From Streptomyces sp. NBC_00091 (GTDB lineage: Bacteria > Actinomycetota > Actinomycetes > Streptomycetales > Streptomycetaceae), in contig NZ_JAPEMA010000001.1 in the NCBI RefSeq assembly GCF_026343185.1, positions 3,720,001-3,784,000 on the forward strand: a DNA stretch of 64,000 nt. The letters are read 5' to 3'. Positions 38,038 to 46,484 of this stretch are shown here, in pieces. The stretch's first letter is position 1. Every line of letters begins with the position of its first letter. Below the pieces are notes generated by a model. That model was given only the letters and a program-made list of their open reading frames with translations. It was not told the DNA's origin and did no database searches. A program made the translations under genes and the position numbers.

Positions 38038-39363
38038 TCAGGCCTGGGCGTGGCGGGTCAGGAAGGTGCCGACGCGCGGGGAGCGCTGGTGCGGGATCAG
38101 GGTGCGGGCCGTTTCGGCCAGCATGGACCGGATCCGCGTCGACTGGACCTCGGTGAGCAGGTCCAGCACCCGCCCGCCGGCCCAGGCCGCCTCGTCGGGC
38201 GCGCCCGCGCGGGCCAGGTCCCCGGCGAGCTCCGCCGTGTAGAGGGCCACGTTCCGCGCGAAGTGCGGGTCCTGGAGGTCGGCCGCGCGCCGGGCGTGCC
38301 GGGCCGCGCGGGCGTGCTCCCCGAGCGCGGCCCAGCAGCGGGACTCCAGGGACTCCAGCTCCGCCTCGCCGAAGAAGGACATCCACTCCGGGTCGGCGCC
38401 CGATTCGCCCCGCGCGAACTCCGCGTGCGCCCGGGCCAGCGCCTCCTCGCAGGCCCTGCGGTCCGCGAGCCCCGCCCAGCCGCCCGCCTCCCGCAGCGCC
38501 AGCAGGGCCAGCAGCCGGGGGGAGCCGAGCGAGCGGGCCGCGCGCCGGCCCGCCTGGGCCGCCCGTACCGACTCGCGGGGGCGTCCGCAGTCCCGGGCGA
38601 GGAAGGCCATGTTGCTGAAGGCGTGCGCCTCCAGGGCCGCGTCCCCCGCGACCCGGGCGGTGGCCAGGGCTTCCGCGTAGTGCGAGCGGGCGTCCTCGAA
38701 GCGGCCCGAGTCGTGCGCCAGCCAGCCCACCGAGACGGCCAGTTCCCCCGCCCCCGCGTGCAGCCGGTCCTCGGTCGACTGCCGGGTGGCCCCCGCGTCG
38801 AGCAGGGCGTAGGCGGTCTTCAGGGGCTGCGCCGCCCGCCGGTAGAGGGCGTCGGCGCCGTGCCGGTCGTCCAGCAGCCGGATCTGGCGTACCGCGTCCT
38901 CGACCGCGGCGGCCTCGGCCTCCCCGGCGCGGGAGGGGATCCGGCGGGTGTCGCCGAGCAGGGTGAGGCTGAGAGTCGCGGCCGCCACGGTCGCGGACCC
39001 GCCGGTCATGAACGCGCGACGCAGCACGTCGCTCTCCTTGGAACGCTGGATGAGGTGGGTGAGGCCCGGCGGCGGCGCGGGCAGCGCGCGCTGCGCGGCC
39101 CGGCCGCGTACCGCCTCGCGCGGGGAGAAACCGAGGTCGGCCAGGGTGCGGCCGGGGAACATCTGGAGGAAGACCCGCTCGTAGGCGTAATTGGGGCAGC
39201 GGATCTCGCCCGATTCGACCCGGCCGATGTAGCGGGCGTCGCAGGAAACCGTTTCGCCGATCTCCCGGGCCGCGCGGCGGACCATGGCCGCGAACTCGGC
39301 CGGGGAGTGCTGCCCGCGCAGCCGGCGGAAGGAGGAGTTCGGTGAGTGGGGTGACGCCGCCAT
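38038..39363 (-). CDS. XRE-family regulator with TPR-like C-terminal domain
   Basis: A 441-residue protein: an N-terminal helix-turn-helix (about residues 15-75; FAAMVRRAAREIGETVSCDARYIGRVESGEIRCPNYAYERVF), a hydrophobic stretch near residue 120 (GGSATVAAATLSLTLLG, possibly not a true TM), then helical repeats of TPR type (about 180-420). This architecture is frequent among Streptomyces developmental regulators of the NsdA kind. AGGAGG before ATG 39363 is clear. It is divergent from a small conserved protein and convergent with the phosphatase gene. Confidence 0.78.
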   Translation of the reverse strand: MAASPHSPNSSFRRLRGQHSPAEFAAMVRRAAREIGETVSCDARYIGRVESGEIRCPNYAYERVFLQMFPGRTLADLGFSPREAVRGRAAQRALPAPPPGLTHLIQRSKESDVLRRAFMTGGSATVAAATLSLTLLGDTRRIPSRAGEAEAAAVEDAVRQIRLLDDRHGADALYRRAAQPLKTAYALLDAGATRQSTEDRLHAGAGELAVSVGWLAHDSGRFEDARSHYAEALATARVAGDAALEAHAFSNMAFLARDCGRPRESVRAAQAGRRAARSLGSPRLLALLALREAGGWAGLADRRACEEALARAHAEFARGESGADPEWMSFFGEAELESLESRCWAALGEHARAARHARRAADLQDPHFARNVALYTAELAGDLARAGAPDEAAWAGGRVLDLLTEVQSTRIRSMLAETARTLIPHQRSPRVGTFLTRHAQA

Positions 39364-39595
39364 GGACGTGGCCTCCTGTTGATCTCGCCCCGGAGTCAGG
39401 GCTCCGGCGCGCATGAACGTACCGCCAGCGGCGGGGGCTACATGCGATGTTTGGCTACAAAACGGATATCTCACCCGCGATCCGCCATGAACTGCCATCC
39501 TTTGCAGCGTCTTGCCGCCGCACCCGTTGACGCTCCCGTGCGTTGAACCCATGCGGATACGGATCGAGGAGGGGTTCCCCTTGGTGGAGGCCGGC

Positions 39596-40090
39596 ATGGA
39601 CAGCATCGGAACGAACACCGCGCCCGAGCCCGGCGCGCTCTCCTCCCAGACCCAGACCCAGATTTCGATGGCGATCGCGGCCCCGACCTCGGTACCGGTC
39701 CAGGTCTCGGTCCCGTCGGCGCTCTGCTTCTCGGCCCCGGACCTGGTGACCGTGCCCACCCGCCAGGGCCTGGAGGCGGTGGACATCATCCGCCGCGGCG
39801 CCGGCCAGGCCGCCCCCGGGGTCGGCCCGGTGCTGCACGACGGTTCCGGCGACACCCTCGGCTTCCTCGTCCCGCCCGGCACCGCCGACGCCTGGGACCT
39901 GCCGGGCAGCGCCTGTACGCAGACCAACGGGCGCGGCATGCGGTTCGGCGACCCCGCCTCGCCCGTCACGGGCGGCACGGGCTGGCTGCTGCCCCCCGAG
40001 GCGGTGGGGCCGGTCACCGACCCCGAGGTGCTGCGCGCCGCGCTCGGCGAGGCGGCCCGGCTGATCGAGGCGGCCGACAACTGCCGCTAG
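39596..40090 (+). CDS. Conserved hypothetical protein divergent from XRE/TPR regulator
   Basis: A 164-residue protein with a Thr/Gln-rich start (QTQTQIS) and a conserved body (CFSAPDLVTVPTRQGLEAVDII; VLHDGSGDTLGFLVPPGTADAW; TGGTGWLLPPEAVGPVTDP). It has no signal peptide or TM. GGAGG 5 nt before ATG 39596 decides the start over ATG 39551. Proteins of this kind sit beside XRE regulators in streptomycetes, suggesting a functional pair, but no activity is known to me. Confidence 0.7.
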   Translation: MDSIGTNTAPEPGALSSQTQTQISMAIAAPTSVPVQVSVPSALCFSAPDLVTVPTRQGLEAVDIIRRGAGQAAPGVGPVLHDGSGDTLGFLVPPGTADAWDLPGSACTQTNGRGMRFGDPASPVTGGTGWLLPPEAVGPVTDPEVLRAALGEAARLIEAADNCR

Positions 40091-40124
40091 CTCCCCGTAG
40101 GCGCTGGCCAGCGATAATGGGGGC

Positions 40125-40997
40125 GTGGCAGGCAAGGGCAAGGGCAGCAAGGGCGGCAGGGGAAGCGCCGGACCGGTCGTCGGGCAGGTGGGCGGCGGGC
40201 TCGCCGAGCTGGCCCCGGACCGGGAGCGTTCCCGGGCCTGGACCCTGCTGATCGACGGGGCCCCGCAGTCCCATGTGGACCTCGACGACCCCGGGTACCT
40301 GGACTTCGCGTACCAGCGCCGGATCGGCCACCTGATCGACCTGATCGCGCCTGCCCGGCAGCCCCTGAACGTGGTGCACCTGGGCGGCGGCGCCTTCACC
40401 CTGGCCCGCTACACGGCCGCCGCGCGCCCCCGCTCCACGCAGCAGGTGGTGGAGATCGACGGGGCCCTGGTGGCCTTCGTACGGGAACACCTGCCGCTGG
40501 ACCCCCAGGCGCGGATCCGCGTACGGGCCGTGGACGCGCGGGCGGGGCTGGCGAAGGTGCCGGACGGCTGGGCGGACCTGGTCATCGCGGACGTGTTCAG
40601 CGGGGCGCGCACCCCGGCCCACCTGACCAGCGCGGAGTTCCTGGACGACGTACGCCGGGCCCTGGCGCCCACCGGGTGGTACGTGGCCAACCTCGCGGAC
40701 GGCCCGCCGCTGGCGCACCTGCGGGGTCAGATCGCCACCGCGGCCTCGCGGTTCGCGGAGCTGGCGCTGGCGGCGGACCCGGTGGTCTGGCGGGGGAAAC
40801 GTTTCGGCAATGCGGTGCTCGTGGCCGCCGACCGGGAGCTTCCCCTGGCGGAGTTCACCCGCCGCGTGGCGAGCGACCCGCACCCCGGCCGGGTCGAGCA
40901 CGGCCGCGCCCTGGCGGACTTCACCGGCGGCGCCGCTCCGGTCGCGGACGCCTCGGCGGTGGCCTCCCCGCAGCCGCCGCCCTCGGTGTTCCGCTAG
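40125..40997 (+). CDS. Spermidine-synthase-like methyltransferase-fold protein
   Basis: A 290-residue protein with a Lys/Gly-rich start (GTG 40125) and a Rossmann SAM-type fold: VVHLGGGAFTLARY (motif I), VVEIDGALVAFVREHL (acidic ribose-binding end of strand 2), VRAVDARAGLAKVP and WADLVIADVFSGARTPAHL. This is the spermidine synthase/fused MFS-spermidine synthase-like family; a true polyamine role is uncertain because the putrescine pocket is not obvious. Confidence 0.75.
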   Translation: MAGKGKGSKGGRGSAGPVVGQVGGGLAELAPDRERSRAWTLLIDGAPQSHVDLDDPGYLDFAYQRRIGHLIDLIAPARQPLNVVHLGGGAFTLARYTAAARPRSTQQVVEIDGALVAFVREHLPLDPQARIRVRAVDARAGLAKVPDGWADLVIADVFSGARTPAHLTSAEFLDDVRRALAPTGWYVANLADGPPLAHLRGQIATAASRFAELALAADPVVWRGKRFGNAVLVAADRELPLAEFTRRVASDPHPGRVEHGRALADFTGGAAPVADASAVASPQPPPSVFR

Positions 40998-41011
40998 GGC
41001 CTAGGAGCGCC

Positions 41012-41581
41012 TCACGGGTCGACGATCTCCACCACCGGCGGGTGGTCGTGCCAGGTGCAGAACACCGACACCTCCCGGTTGCCCTGGGTGAAGGTGACCC
41101 GGATCCAGAAGTCCTGCTTCCACACCTGCATCCGCCAGCCCGCCTCCGGGGTCGCCGAGACCAGCCCGGCCGAGGAGGCGCCGAGGTCGAAGACGACCCG
41201 GCCGCCCGAGACCGCGTAGCTCTTCACCGTGCCGGAGCCGCCGCCCTGGCCGCCGGTCTCCTGGTACGGGCGCTGCCCGGCCGCCGACGGCGGCGCCGGC
41301 TTCGGCTTCGCGGACGGGGGCGGGGAGGCGGACGCCGAAGGCCCGGACGCGGCCGCCGACGGGGACGGCGACCCGGGCGCGGAGCCCGAGGGGCCCGGAG
41401 ACGGTGGCGCATCCGACCCCCGCGTGGAGGAGGACACCGGCGGCGCCGACGCCAGCGGCACCGCGAGCGGAGGATCGTAGGCCGTCCCGGACATGACGGT
41501 GTGCACACCCCACCACGACAGGGTCACGGCGGCCGCGGTCGCCAGCACCCATGCCATGGCATGTACAAGTCCTCGTCGCAT
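41012..41581 (-). CDS. Membrane-anchored protein with Pro/Ser linker, unknown
   Basis: A 189-residue protein: one TM at residues about 8-30 (MAWVLATAAAVTLSWWGVHTVM), an external Pro/Ser/Ala linker of about 70 residues, and a C-terminal domain of about 75 residues (AVSGGRVVFDLGASSAGLVSATPEAGW; WIRVTFTQGNREVSVFCTWHDHPPVVEIVDP). It is probably exposed at the cell surface. It is divergent from the response regulator gene 78 bp away and convergent with the methyltransferase-like gene. Confidence 0.7.
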   Translation of the reverse strand: MRRGLVHAMAWVLATAAAVTLSWWGVHTVMSGTAYDPPLAVPLASAPPVSSSTRGSDAPPSPGPSGSAPGSPSPSAAASGPSASASPPPSAKPKPAPPSAAGQRPYQETGGQGGGSGTVKSYAVSGGRVVFDLGASSAGLVSATPEAGWRMQVWKQDFWIRVTFTQGNREVSVFCTWHDHPPVVEIVDP

Positions 41582-41659
41582 CAGGGCACATACTGCACCA
41601 CCCGTCACAGACCCCGCCCGGCAGCTCCCCGGGTCCCCCGAATGGACTACGGTGCGCCC

Positions 41660-42349
41660 ATGGCAAGTGTGCTCGTGGTCGAGGACGACCAGTTCGTACG
41701 TTCCGCCCTCATCCGGCACCTGACCGAGGCCTCCCACACCGTGCGGAGCGTCGGCACGGCCCTGGAGGCCCTGCGCGAAGTCGCCCACCACCGCTTCGAC
41801 GTGGTCATCCTCGACCTCGGGCTGCCCGACCTCGACGGGTCCGAGGCCCTGAAGATGCTGCGCGGCATCACCGACGTACCGGTCATCATCGCCACCGCGC
41901 GCGACGACGAGGCCGAGATCGTCCGGCTGCTCAACGACGGCGCCGACGACTACCTGACCAAACCCTTCTCCGTCGAGCACCTCTCCGCCCGGATGGCCGC
42001 CGTCCTGCGCCGCGCCCGCGCCGCCGCCGGGGCCGAACCGCCCTCGCGCGTGCTGCGCGTCGGCGGGCTGGCCATCGACCCGCTGCGCCGCCAGGCCGAG
42101 CTCGACGGCTCCGTGCTCGACCTCACCCGGCGGGAGTTCGACCTGCTGACCTTCCTCGCCGGACGGCCCGGGGTGGTCGTGGCCCGGCGCGAGCTGCTCG
42201 CCGAGGTCTGGCAGCAGTCGTACGGGGACGACCAGACCATCGACGTGCACCTGTCCTGGCTGCGCCGCAAACTCGGCGAGACCGCCGCCCGCCCCCGCTA
42301 CCTGCACACGCTGCGGGGCGTGGGCGTCAAGCTCGAGCCACCGCAGTGA
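41660..42349 (+). CDS. OmpR/PhoB-family response regulator
   Basis: A 229-residue regulator: receiver domain with acidic pocket VVEDD, phosphoacceptor D52 (VVILDLGLPDLDG), switch Thr in IIATARDD and Lys in DDYLTKPF; C-terminal winged helix (LTRREFDLLTFLAGRPGVVVARRELLAEVW; TIDVHLSWLRRKLGE; LHTLRGVGVKL). Its stop lies in the first copy of a 14-bp tandem repeat that bridges to the sensor kinase gene. The ATG 41660 start is preferred over ATG 41643. Confidence 0.88.
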   Translation: MASVLVVEDDQFVRSALIRHLTEASHTVRSVGTALEALREVAHHRFDVVILDLGLPDLDGSEALKMLRGITDVPVIIATARDDEAEIVRLLNDGADDYLTKPFSVEHLSARMAAVLRRARAAAGAEPPSRVLRVGGLAIDPLRRQAELDGSVLDLTRREFDLLTFLAGRPGVVVARRELLAEVWQQSYGDDQTIDVHLSWLRRKLGETAARPRYLHTLRGVGVKLEPPQ

Positions 42350-42399
42350 GGCGGACGCAGTGAGGCGGACGCAGTGAGGCGGACGCAGTGAGGCGGACG
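42344..42399 (+). repeat. Four perfect copies of a 14-bp tandem repeat at the regulator-kinase junction
   Basis: CAGTGAGGCGGACG is repeated exactly at 42344, 42358, 42372 and 42386, followed by a partial fifth copy containing the kinase GTG start. The first copy contains the response regulator stop. Each copy supplies a GTG and a GAGG, and 14 bp is not a multiple of three, so copy number changes would alter spacing and coupling without changing either protein. Confidence 0.9.
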
Positions 42400-42401
42400 C
42401 C

Positions 42402-43778
42402 GTGAGATGGGCGCTGGTCAAGGTGTGCCTCGCGGTCACGACCATGGTGGTCCTGGCCTTCGCGGTGCCCCTGGGGATGGTGGTGCAGGAGATGGCCAGC
42501 GACCGGGCCTTCTCCAACGCCGAGCGGCAGGCCGCCACCATGGGGCCGACCCTGTCCATCACCACCGACCCGATGCAGCTGCGCAAGGCCGTGGAGTCCA
42601 CCGAGATGGGCGCCGCCGGGCGGATGGCCGTCCACGTGCCCGCCATCGGCGGGGCCGCCGCCGTGGACATCGGCGACGGCCGGGCCGGCGCGCACGCGGT
42701 GGCCGAGACCCGTTCCCTCGGCCGGGCGACGACCGCCCACGTCCCCGGCGGGGGCTCGGCGCTGCTCCAGCCCGTCGCCCTCGGCTCCGGGGACATCGCG
42801 GTGATCGAGATCTACGTACCGGAGAGCGAGGTCAGCAACGGCGTCGCCACCGCCTGGCTGGTCCTCGGCGGGGTCGGGCTCGCGCTCGTCGTCGGCTCGG
42901 TGGCCGTCGCCGACCGGCTCGGCGCCCGTCTGGTGCGCCCGGCCGAACGGCTCGCGGACGCCGCGCACCAGCTGGGGGAGGGGCGGCTCGGGGCGCGGGT
43001 GCCGGAGGACGGCCCCAAGGAACTCCGCTCGGCGGCCGTCGCGTTCAACTCCATGGCCGACCAGGTCGTGGAACTCCTCGCCAACGAGCGGGAGCTGGCC
43101 GCCGACCTCTCGCACCGGCTGCGCACGCCCCTGACCGTGCTGCGGCTCAACGCGGCCTCCCTCGGGGACGGCCCGGCCGCCGAGCACACCCGGGCGGCGG
43201 TGGAGCAGCTGGAACGGGAGGTCGACACGATCATCCGTACCGCCCGCGAACAGCGCGCGCCCGCCAACACCGCCACCGCCGGCTGCGACGCCTCCGAGGT
43301 GATCCGCGACCGGATGGCCTTCTGGTCGGCGCTGGCGGAGGACGAGGGCCGCGAGGTCCGGCTCGCGGGCGTGGACCGTACCGTACGCATCCCCGTGGCC
43401 CGCCCCGAGCTGGCGGCCGCCCTCGACGCCATGCTCGGCAACGTCTTCCGGCACACCCCGGAGGCCACCCCCTTCGCGGTGGACGTGCACGACGCGGGCG
43501 ACGCCGTCATCGTCCTCGTCTCGGACGCGGGCCCCGGCATCGCCGACCCGGACGCCGCCCTGCGGCGCGGCAACGACGGCGGCCGGGACGGCTCGACGGG
43601 GCTCGGCCTGGACATCGTGCGGCGGGTCGCCGAGTCCACGGGCGGCGACGTACGGCTGGGGCGCTCGGTGCTCGGGGGGACCGAGGTACGGGTGTGGATC
43701 GCCCTGGACGGCCGGACCCGGGGCGGTGAGCGCGGGGCGCGCAACCGGCGCGGCCGGCGCAAGCGGCGCGGCGACTGA
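42402..43778 (+). CDS. Sensor histidine kinase
   Basis: A 458-residue membrane kinase: TM1 (about 8-28), an extracellular sensor of about 115 residues, TM2 (about 148-172), HAMP (RLVRPAERLADAAHQLGEG), H-box with H238 (DLSHRLRTPLTVL), N-box (LDAMLGNVFRHTPEATPF), and G-boxes DAGPGIAD and GSTGLGLDIVRRV. The N-box lacks the second Asn of the usual NLxxNA but keeps N. The C-terminus is a basic tail. It is paired with the upstream response regulator. Confidence 0.85.
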   Translation: MRWALVKVCLAVTTMVVLAFAVPLGMVVQEMASDRAFSNAERQAATMGPTLSITTDPMQLRKAVESTEMGAAGRMAVHVPAIGGAAAVDIGDGRAGAHAVAETRSLGRATTAHVPGGGSALLQPVALGSGDIAVIEIYVPESEVSNGVATAWLVLGGVGLALVVGSVAVADRLGARLVRPAERLADAAHQLGEGRLGARVPEDGPKELRSAAVAFNSMADQVVELLANERELAADLSHRLRTPLTVLRLNAASLGDGPAAEHTRAAVEQLEREVDTIIRTAREQRAPANTATAGCDASEVIRDRMAFWSALAEDEGREVRLAGVDRTVRIPVARPELAAALDAMLGNVFRHTPEATPFAVDVHDAGDAVIVLVSDAGPGIADPDAALRRGNDGGRDGSTGLGLDIVRRVAESTGGDVRLGRSVLGGTEVRVWIALDGRTRGGERGARNRRGRRKRRGD

Positions 43779-43893
43779 CCGTCCCCCCCGGAGAAGCACG
43801 AAGGGGCCACGACGGGGGCGCGGCCGGGGCAACCGACGTACCCGGGGGCGCGCCTCGCGGGGCGGAAGTCCGCAGGTCGGTACGGTCCGCCCC

Positions 43894-44058
43894 ATGGACA
43901 CCCTCATCTTCGGCGGGCTCCTCGCCACCCTCGTCACCATGCACCGGGACACCTCCCGGACCGTGGTGCTCGGGGCCTGGTGGGTCATGCTGATCGCCGT
44001 GCTCCTGCTGATGGCGCACCACATCACCAGCAGCCTCGCCCTCGACCTGAGCTACTGA
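43894..44058 (+). CDS. 54-residue membrane protein, DUF5993-like
   Basis: A tiny two-TM protein (MDTLIFGGLLATLVTMHRDT; VVLGAWWVMLIAVLLLMAHH). It lies 3 bp before a DsbB-like gene, the genomic partner typical of this family, so it may support disulfide exchange at the membrane. No ribosome site is obvious. Confidence 0.65.
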   Translation: MDTLIFGGLLATLVTMHRDTSRTVVLGAWWVMLIAVLLLMAHHITSSLALDLSY

Positions 44059-44061
44059 CCC

Positions 44062-44712
44062 GTGGCCACGATGAACAGCCTCCTGCCGGAGGCCCCGCTG
44101 GAGGGCGGCCCGCTGAGCCGGGTCCACTACTGGTTCGCGTGCTTCTTCGCCGCCGGCTGGACGCTGGTCGTCTGCGGCGGCCTCTTCTACCAGTTCGGGC
44201 TGTGGGAGTACCCCTGCCCGCTCTGCGTCGTGCAGCGGATGTTCATGCTGCTGGCGGCGATCGGCGCCGGGTACATCATCCGCACCGCGCTCACGGTCGG
44301 CGTGGTGACGGGCCGGGACTACATGACGGGCTGGGGGATGGCCCTGGTCGCGGTGGTGTGCGGCTCCTTCACCGCGTGGCGGCAGACGATGCTGCACATC
44401 CTCCCCGGGGACAAGGGCTACGGCAGCGAGGCCTTCGGCCTGCACCTGTACGTGTGGGCGTGGATCCTCTTCACGGCCTCGGTCGTCGCGATCGGCGTCG
44501 TCCTCGCCCTCGCCCACACGACGGCCGGCCGGAACGTCCCGACCGCCGCACCCGGCCCGTACCGGACGGCGGGGATGCTGGTGCTGGCCTTCCTGGGGCT
44601 GGTCATCGCCGTCAACCTGGTGGCGGTCTTCCTGGAGGAGGGCTTCCACTGGTTCCTGCCGGACGACCCCTCGCGCTACCAGTTCTTCTACGACGTCGGG
44701 ATCCTGGACTGA
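44062..44712 (+). CDS. DsbB-family disulfide oxidoreductase
   Basis: A 216-residue integral membrane protein with about five hydrophobic segments. C52-P-L-C55 in LWEYPCPLCVVQRM is the quinone-linked redox motif of DsbB. The second cysteine pair of the E. coli periplasmic loop is missing (the loop HILPGDKGYGSEAFGLHL has none), so the route to a DsbA partner would differ. Start GTG 44062; ATG 44071 is possible. It follows the 54-residue protein directly. Confidence 0.8.
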   Translation: MATMNSLLPEAPLEGGPLSRVHYWFACFFAAGWTLVVCGGLFYQFGLWEYPCPLCVVQRMFMLLAAIGAGYIIRTALTVGVVTGRDYMTGWGMALVAVVCGSFTAWRQTMLHILPGDKGYGSEAFGLHLYVWAWILFTASVVAIGVVLALAHTTAGRNVPTAAPGPYRTAGMLVLAFLGLVIAVNLVAVFLEEGFHWFLPDDPSRYQFFYDVGILD

Positions 44713-44728
44713 GGCCCTCCCGGGCACC

Positions 44729-44748
44729 GCCCCCGCCCGGACGGGGGC
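44729..44748 (+). terminator. Short hairpin after dsbB-like gene
   Basis: GCCCCCG (44729-44735) pairs with CGGGGGC (44742-44748), 17 bp after the stop codon. Only a 7-bp stem, so modest support. Confidence 0.5.
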
Positions 44749-44807
44749 GCAGATGTTGCCGCGCCCCCGGCCCGCGCGGAGGGTGGTCATGACGGAAGGA
44801 GCCACGC

Positions 44808-45104
44808 ATGAGAGTCATGCTCAGGGCCCACATGGACACGGCCGCCACCAACGAGGGCATCATGACGGGCGGCCTGCCCCAGGCGGTCAAGAAGCTGATC
44901 GACAAGGTCAAGCCGGAGGCGGCCTACTTCGGTCTCCACGAGGGCGTGCGCTCCTGCTGGATCGTCTTCGACCTCCAGGACAGCGCGCAGATGCCGGCGT
45001 TGACCTGGGACCTGTTCCACGATTTCAACGCCGAGATCGAGGTCGGTCCGGTCATGACGGCGGAAGACCTGGGGAAGGCGCTGGGGGCGTTGAAGTCCTC
45101 GTGA
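44808..45104 (+). CDS. Small conserved protein, 98 residues
   Basis: MRVMLRAHMDTAATNEGIMTG... begins 9-10 nt after AAGGAG, a clear ribosome site. The protein has an alpha/beta, ferredoxin-like look (HEGVRSCWIVFDLQDSAQMPALTW) similar to DUF3303-type dimeric barrels. No catalytic residues were recognised. Its last 53 bp overlap the convergent MFS gene. Confidence 0.72.
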   Translation: MRVMLRAHMDTAATNEGIMTGGLPQAVKKLIDKVKPEAAYFGLHEGVRSCWIVFDLQDSAQMPALTWDLFHDFNAEIEVGPVMTAEDLGKALGALKSS

Positions 45105-46326
45105 CCGCGGCCGCGACGGCGGCGGTGGGCCCGAACCGGACCCGCCCCGCGGTGGCCAGCGCCAGCACGGCCGAGGCGGCGGCCGCCGCGCACGACACGG
45201 CGAACGCGGCCCGGTACCCGTACGCGGCGGCCAGCGGCCCGGCCGCCGCGGCGGCGAGGGCCTGACCGACGATCAGGCCGCTGCCCAGCACGGTCATGGC
45301 CTCGCCCATCCGCTCCGCCGGCCCGGCCCGCTCGGCCAGCCCGAACAGGGCGATGAGGTGCGGGGCCACGGCCAGCCCGATCCCGGCGACGGCCGCCGCC
45401 GCGCCCCACAGCCCCGACACGGCCAGCAGGGGCAGGGTGAGCACCGCCTGGAGCCCGATCGTCCACCGCAGCCGCACCGGCAGGCCGGCGGTCCCGGGCC
45501 GGGCCACCGTCACGAAGCCGGCGACCGAGCTGGTCACCGCCATGGCCGCCCACACCAGCCCGGCCGCGCCGCCCTCGCCCAGCGAGCGCGCGAGGGCGTT
45601 GACCCCGGTGTTGGCCCCGCTCCACGCGGCCCCCTGGAGCACGGCCATCGCGAACAGCAGGGCCAGCCCCGGCGACCACAGTCGTACGTCGGCCCGCGCG
45701 CCCACGGCTGCGACCGGCCCGGGCGCCGTCGGGTGGAGGGCGAACAGGCTCCCGGACACCAGGATCAGGACTGCCGCCAGGACCAGCGCCGAGGCGGGGT
45801 GCACGGTCACCGCGAGGATCCCGGCCAGCGCGGGCCCCACCATGAACCCGACCTCGTCCAGGGTGGTGTCGAAGGACAGCGCGGAGCCCAGCAGGGCCTT
45901 GTCCTCCCCGGCCAGCCGCGCCCAGCGGGCCCGCGCCAGCGGGCCGACCTGCGGGACGGTCAGCCCGGCGGCGACGGCCACGCCCATCCGGGCGGACAGG
46001 GGCAGCCCGCCCAGCACGGCGGCGACCAGGGCGAACAGCACGGCGGCGTTGGCGGCGCAGGCGACGAGCAGCACCGGGCGGTGGCCGCGCCGGTCGGCGA
46101 GCCGCCCGATGACCGGGCCGCCGAGGGCCTGGCCCAGCCAGAGCGCCGCCGCGACGGCGCCGGCGTCGCCGATGCCGTCGCGGTCGTTGATGAGCAGGAG
46201 CGTTCCGATGGGGCAGAGCGCGGCGGGCAGCCGGGCGAGGAACGCGTGGACGGGCAGGGCGCGGCCGCCGAGGGCGAACACCCCGCGGAAGCCGGCCGGA
46301 GCGGATCCGGCTGTGGGACGGGACAT
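45052..46326 (-). CDS. Major facilitator superfamily transporter
   Basis: A 424-residue polytopic protein with about twelve hydrophobic segments and the MFS motif A loop GRLADRRGHRPVLL between TM2 and TM3; the second half repeats the pattern. It resembles drug or sugar exporters without a distinguishing motif. It is divergent from a CebR-like LacI regulator, and a perfect 14-bp palindrome at 46434-46447 sits between them, so it is a probable target. Its 3' end overlaps the preceding small gene. Confidence 0.8.
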   Translation of the reverse strand: MSRPTAGSAPAGFRGVFALGGRALPVHAFLARLPAALCPIGTLLLINDRDGIGDAGAVAAALWLGQALGGPVIGRLADRRGHRPVLLVACAANAAVLFALVAAVLGGLPLSARMGVAVAAGLTVPQVGPLARARWARLAGEDKALLGSALSFDTTLDEVGFMVGPALAGILAVTVHPASALVLAAVLILVSGSLFALHPTAPGPVAAVGARADVRLWSPGLALLFAMAVLQGAAWSGANTGVNALARSLGEGGAAGLVWAAMAVTSSVAGFVTVARPGTAGLPVRLRWTIGLQAVLTLPLLAVSGLWGAAAAVAGIGLAVAPHLIALFGLAERAGPAERMGEAMTVLGSGLIVGQALAAAAAGPLAAAYGYRAAFAVSCAAAAASAVLALATAGRVRFGPTAAVAAAVTRTSTPPAPSPGLPPS

Positions 46327-46433
46327 GGGGCAACCTCCAGCCGCACGCCGACCCTCCCGTGTCTCCGGCGCGCGTCGTTGCCCGTTGCCCGGGACGCTAG
46401 CGGCGGAATTCCCGCTTCGGAAGCCCCTGGTGA

Positions 46434-46447
46434 TGGGAGCGCTCCCA
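46434..46447. promoter_or_regulatory. Perfect 14-bp palindrome TGGGAGCGCTCCCA (CebR-box)
   Basis: The sequence is identical to the operator known for CebR, the cellobiose-responsive LacI-family repressor of Streptomyces. It lies 37 bp before the LacI gene and 107 bp before the MFS gene, so it can control both. Confidence 0.88.
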
Positions 46448-46484
46448 CCCTCCCCAAGGGGTAGATTCGCAGCGGGAGGCAGCC

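Noticed and set aside
41550-41563. CATGCCATGGCATG palindrome considered as an operator
   Set aside because: It lies inside the coding start of the membrane-anchored protein and simply encodes HAMAW; no promoter is expected exactly there, though a role cannot be excluded.
42344-42399. 14-bp tandem repeat considered as an iteron or replication element
   Set aside because: It lies inside a two-component operon with no Rep-like gene or AT-rich stretch; a translational spacer is simpler.
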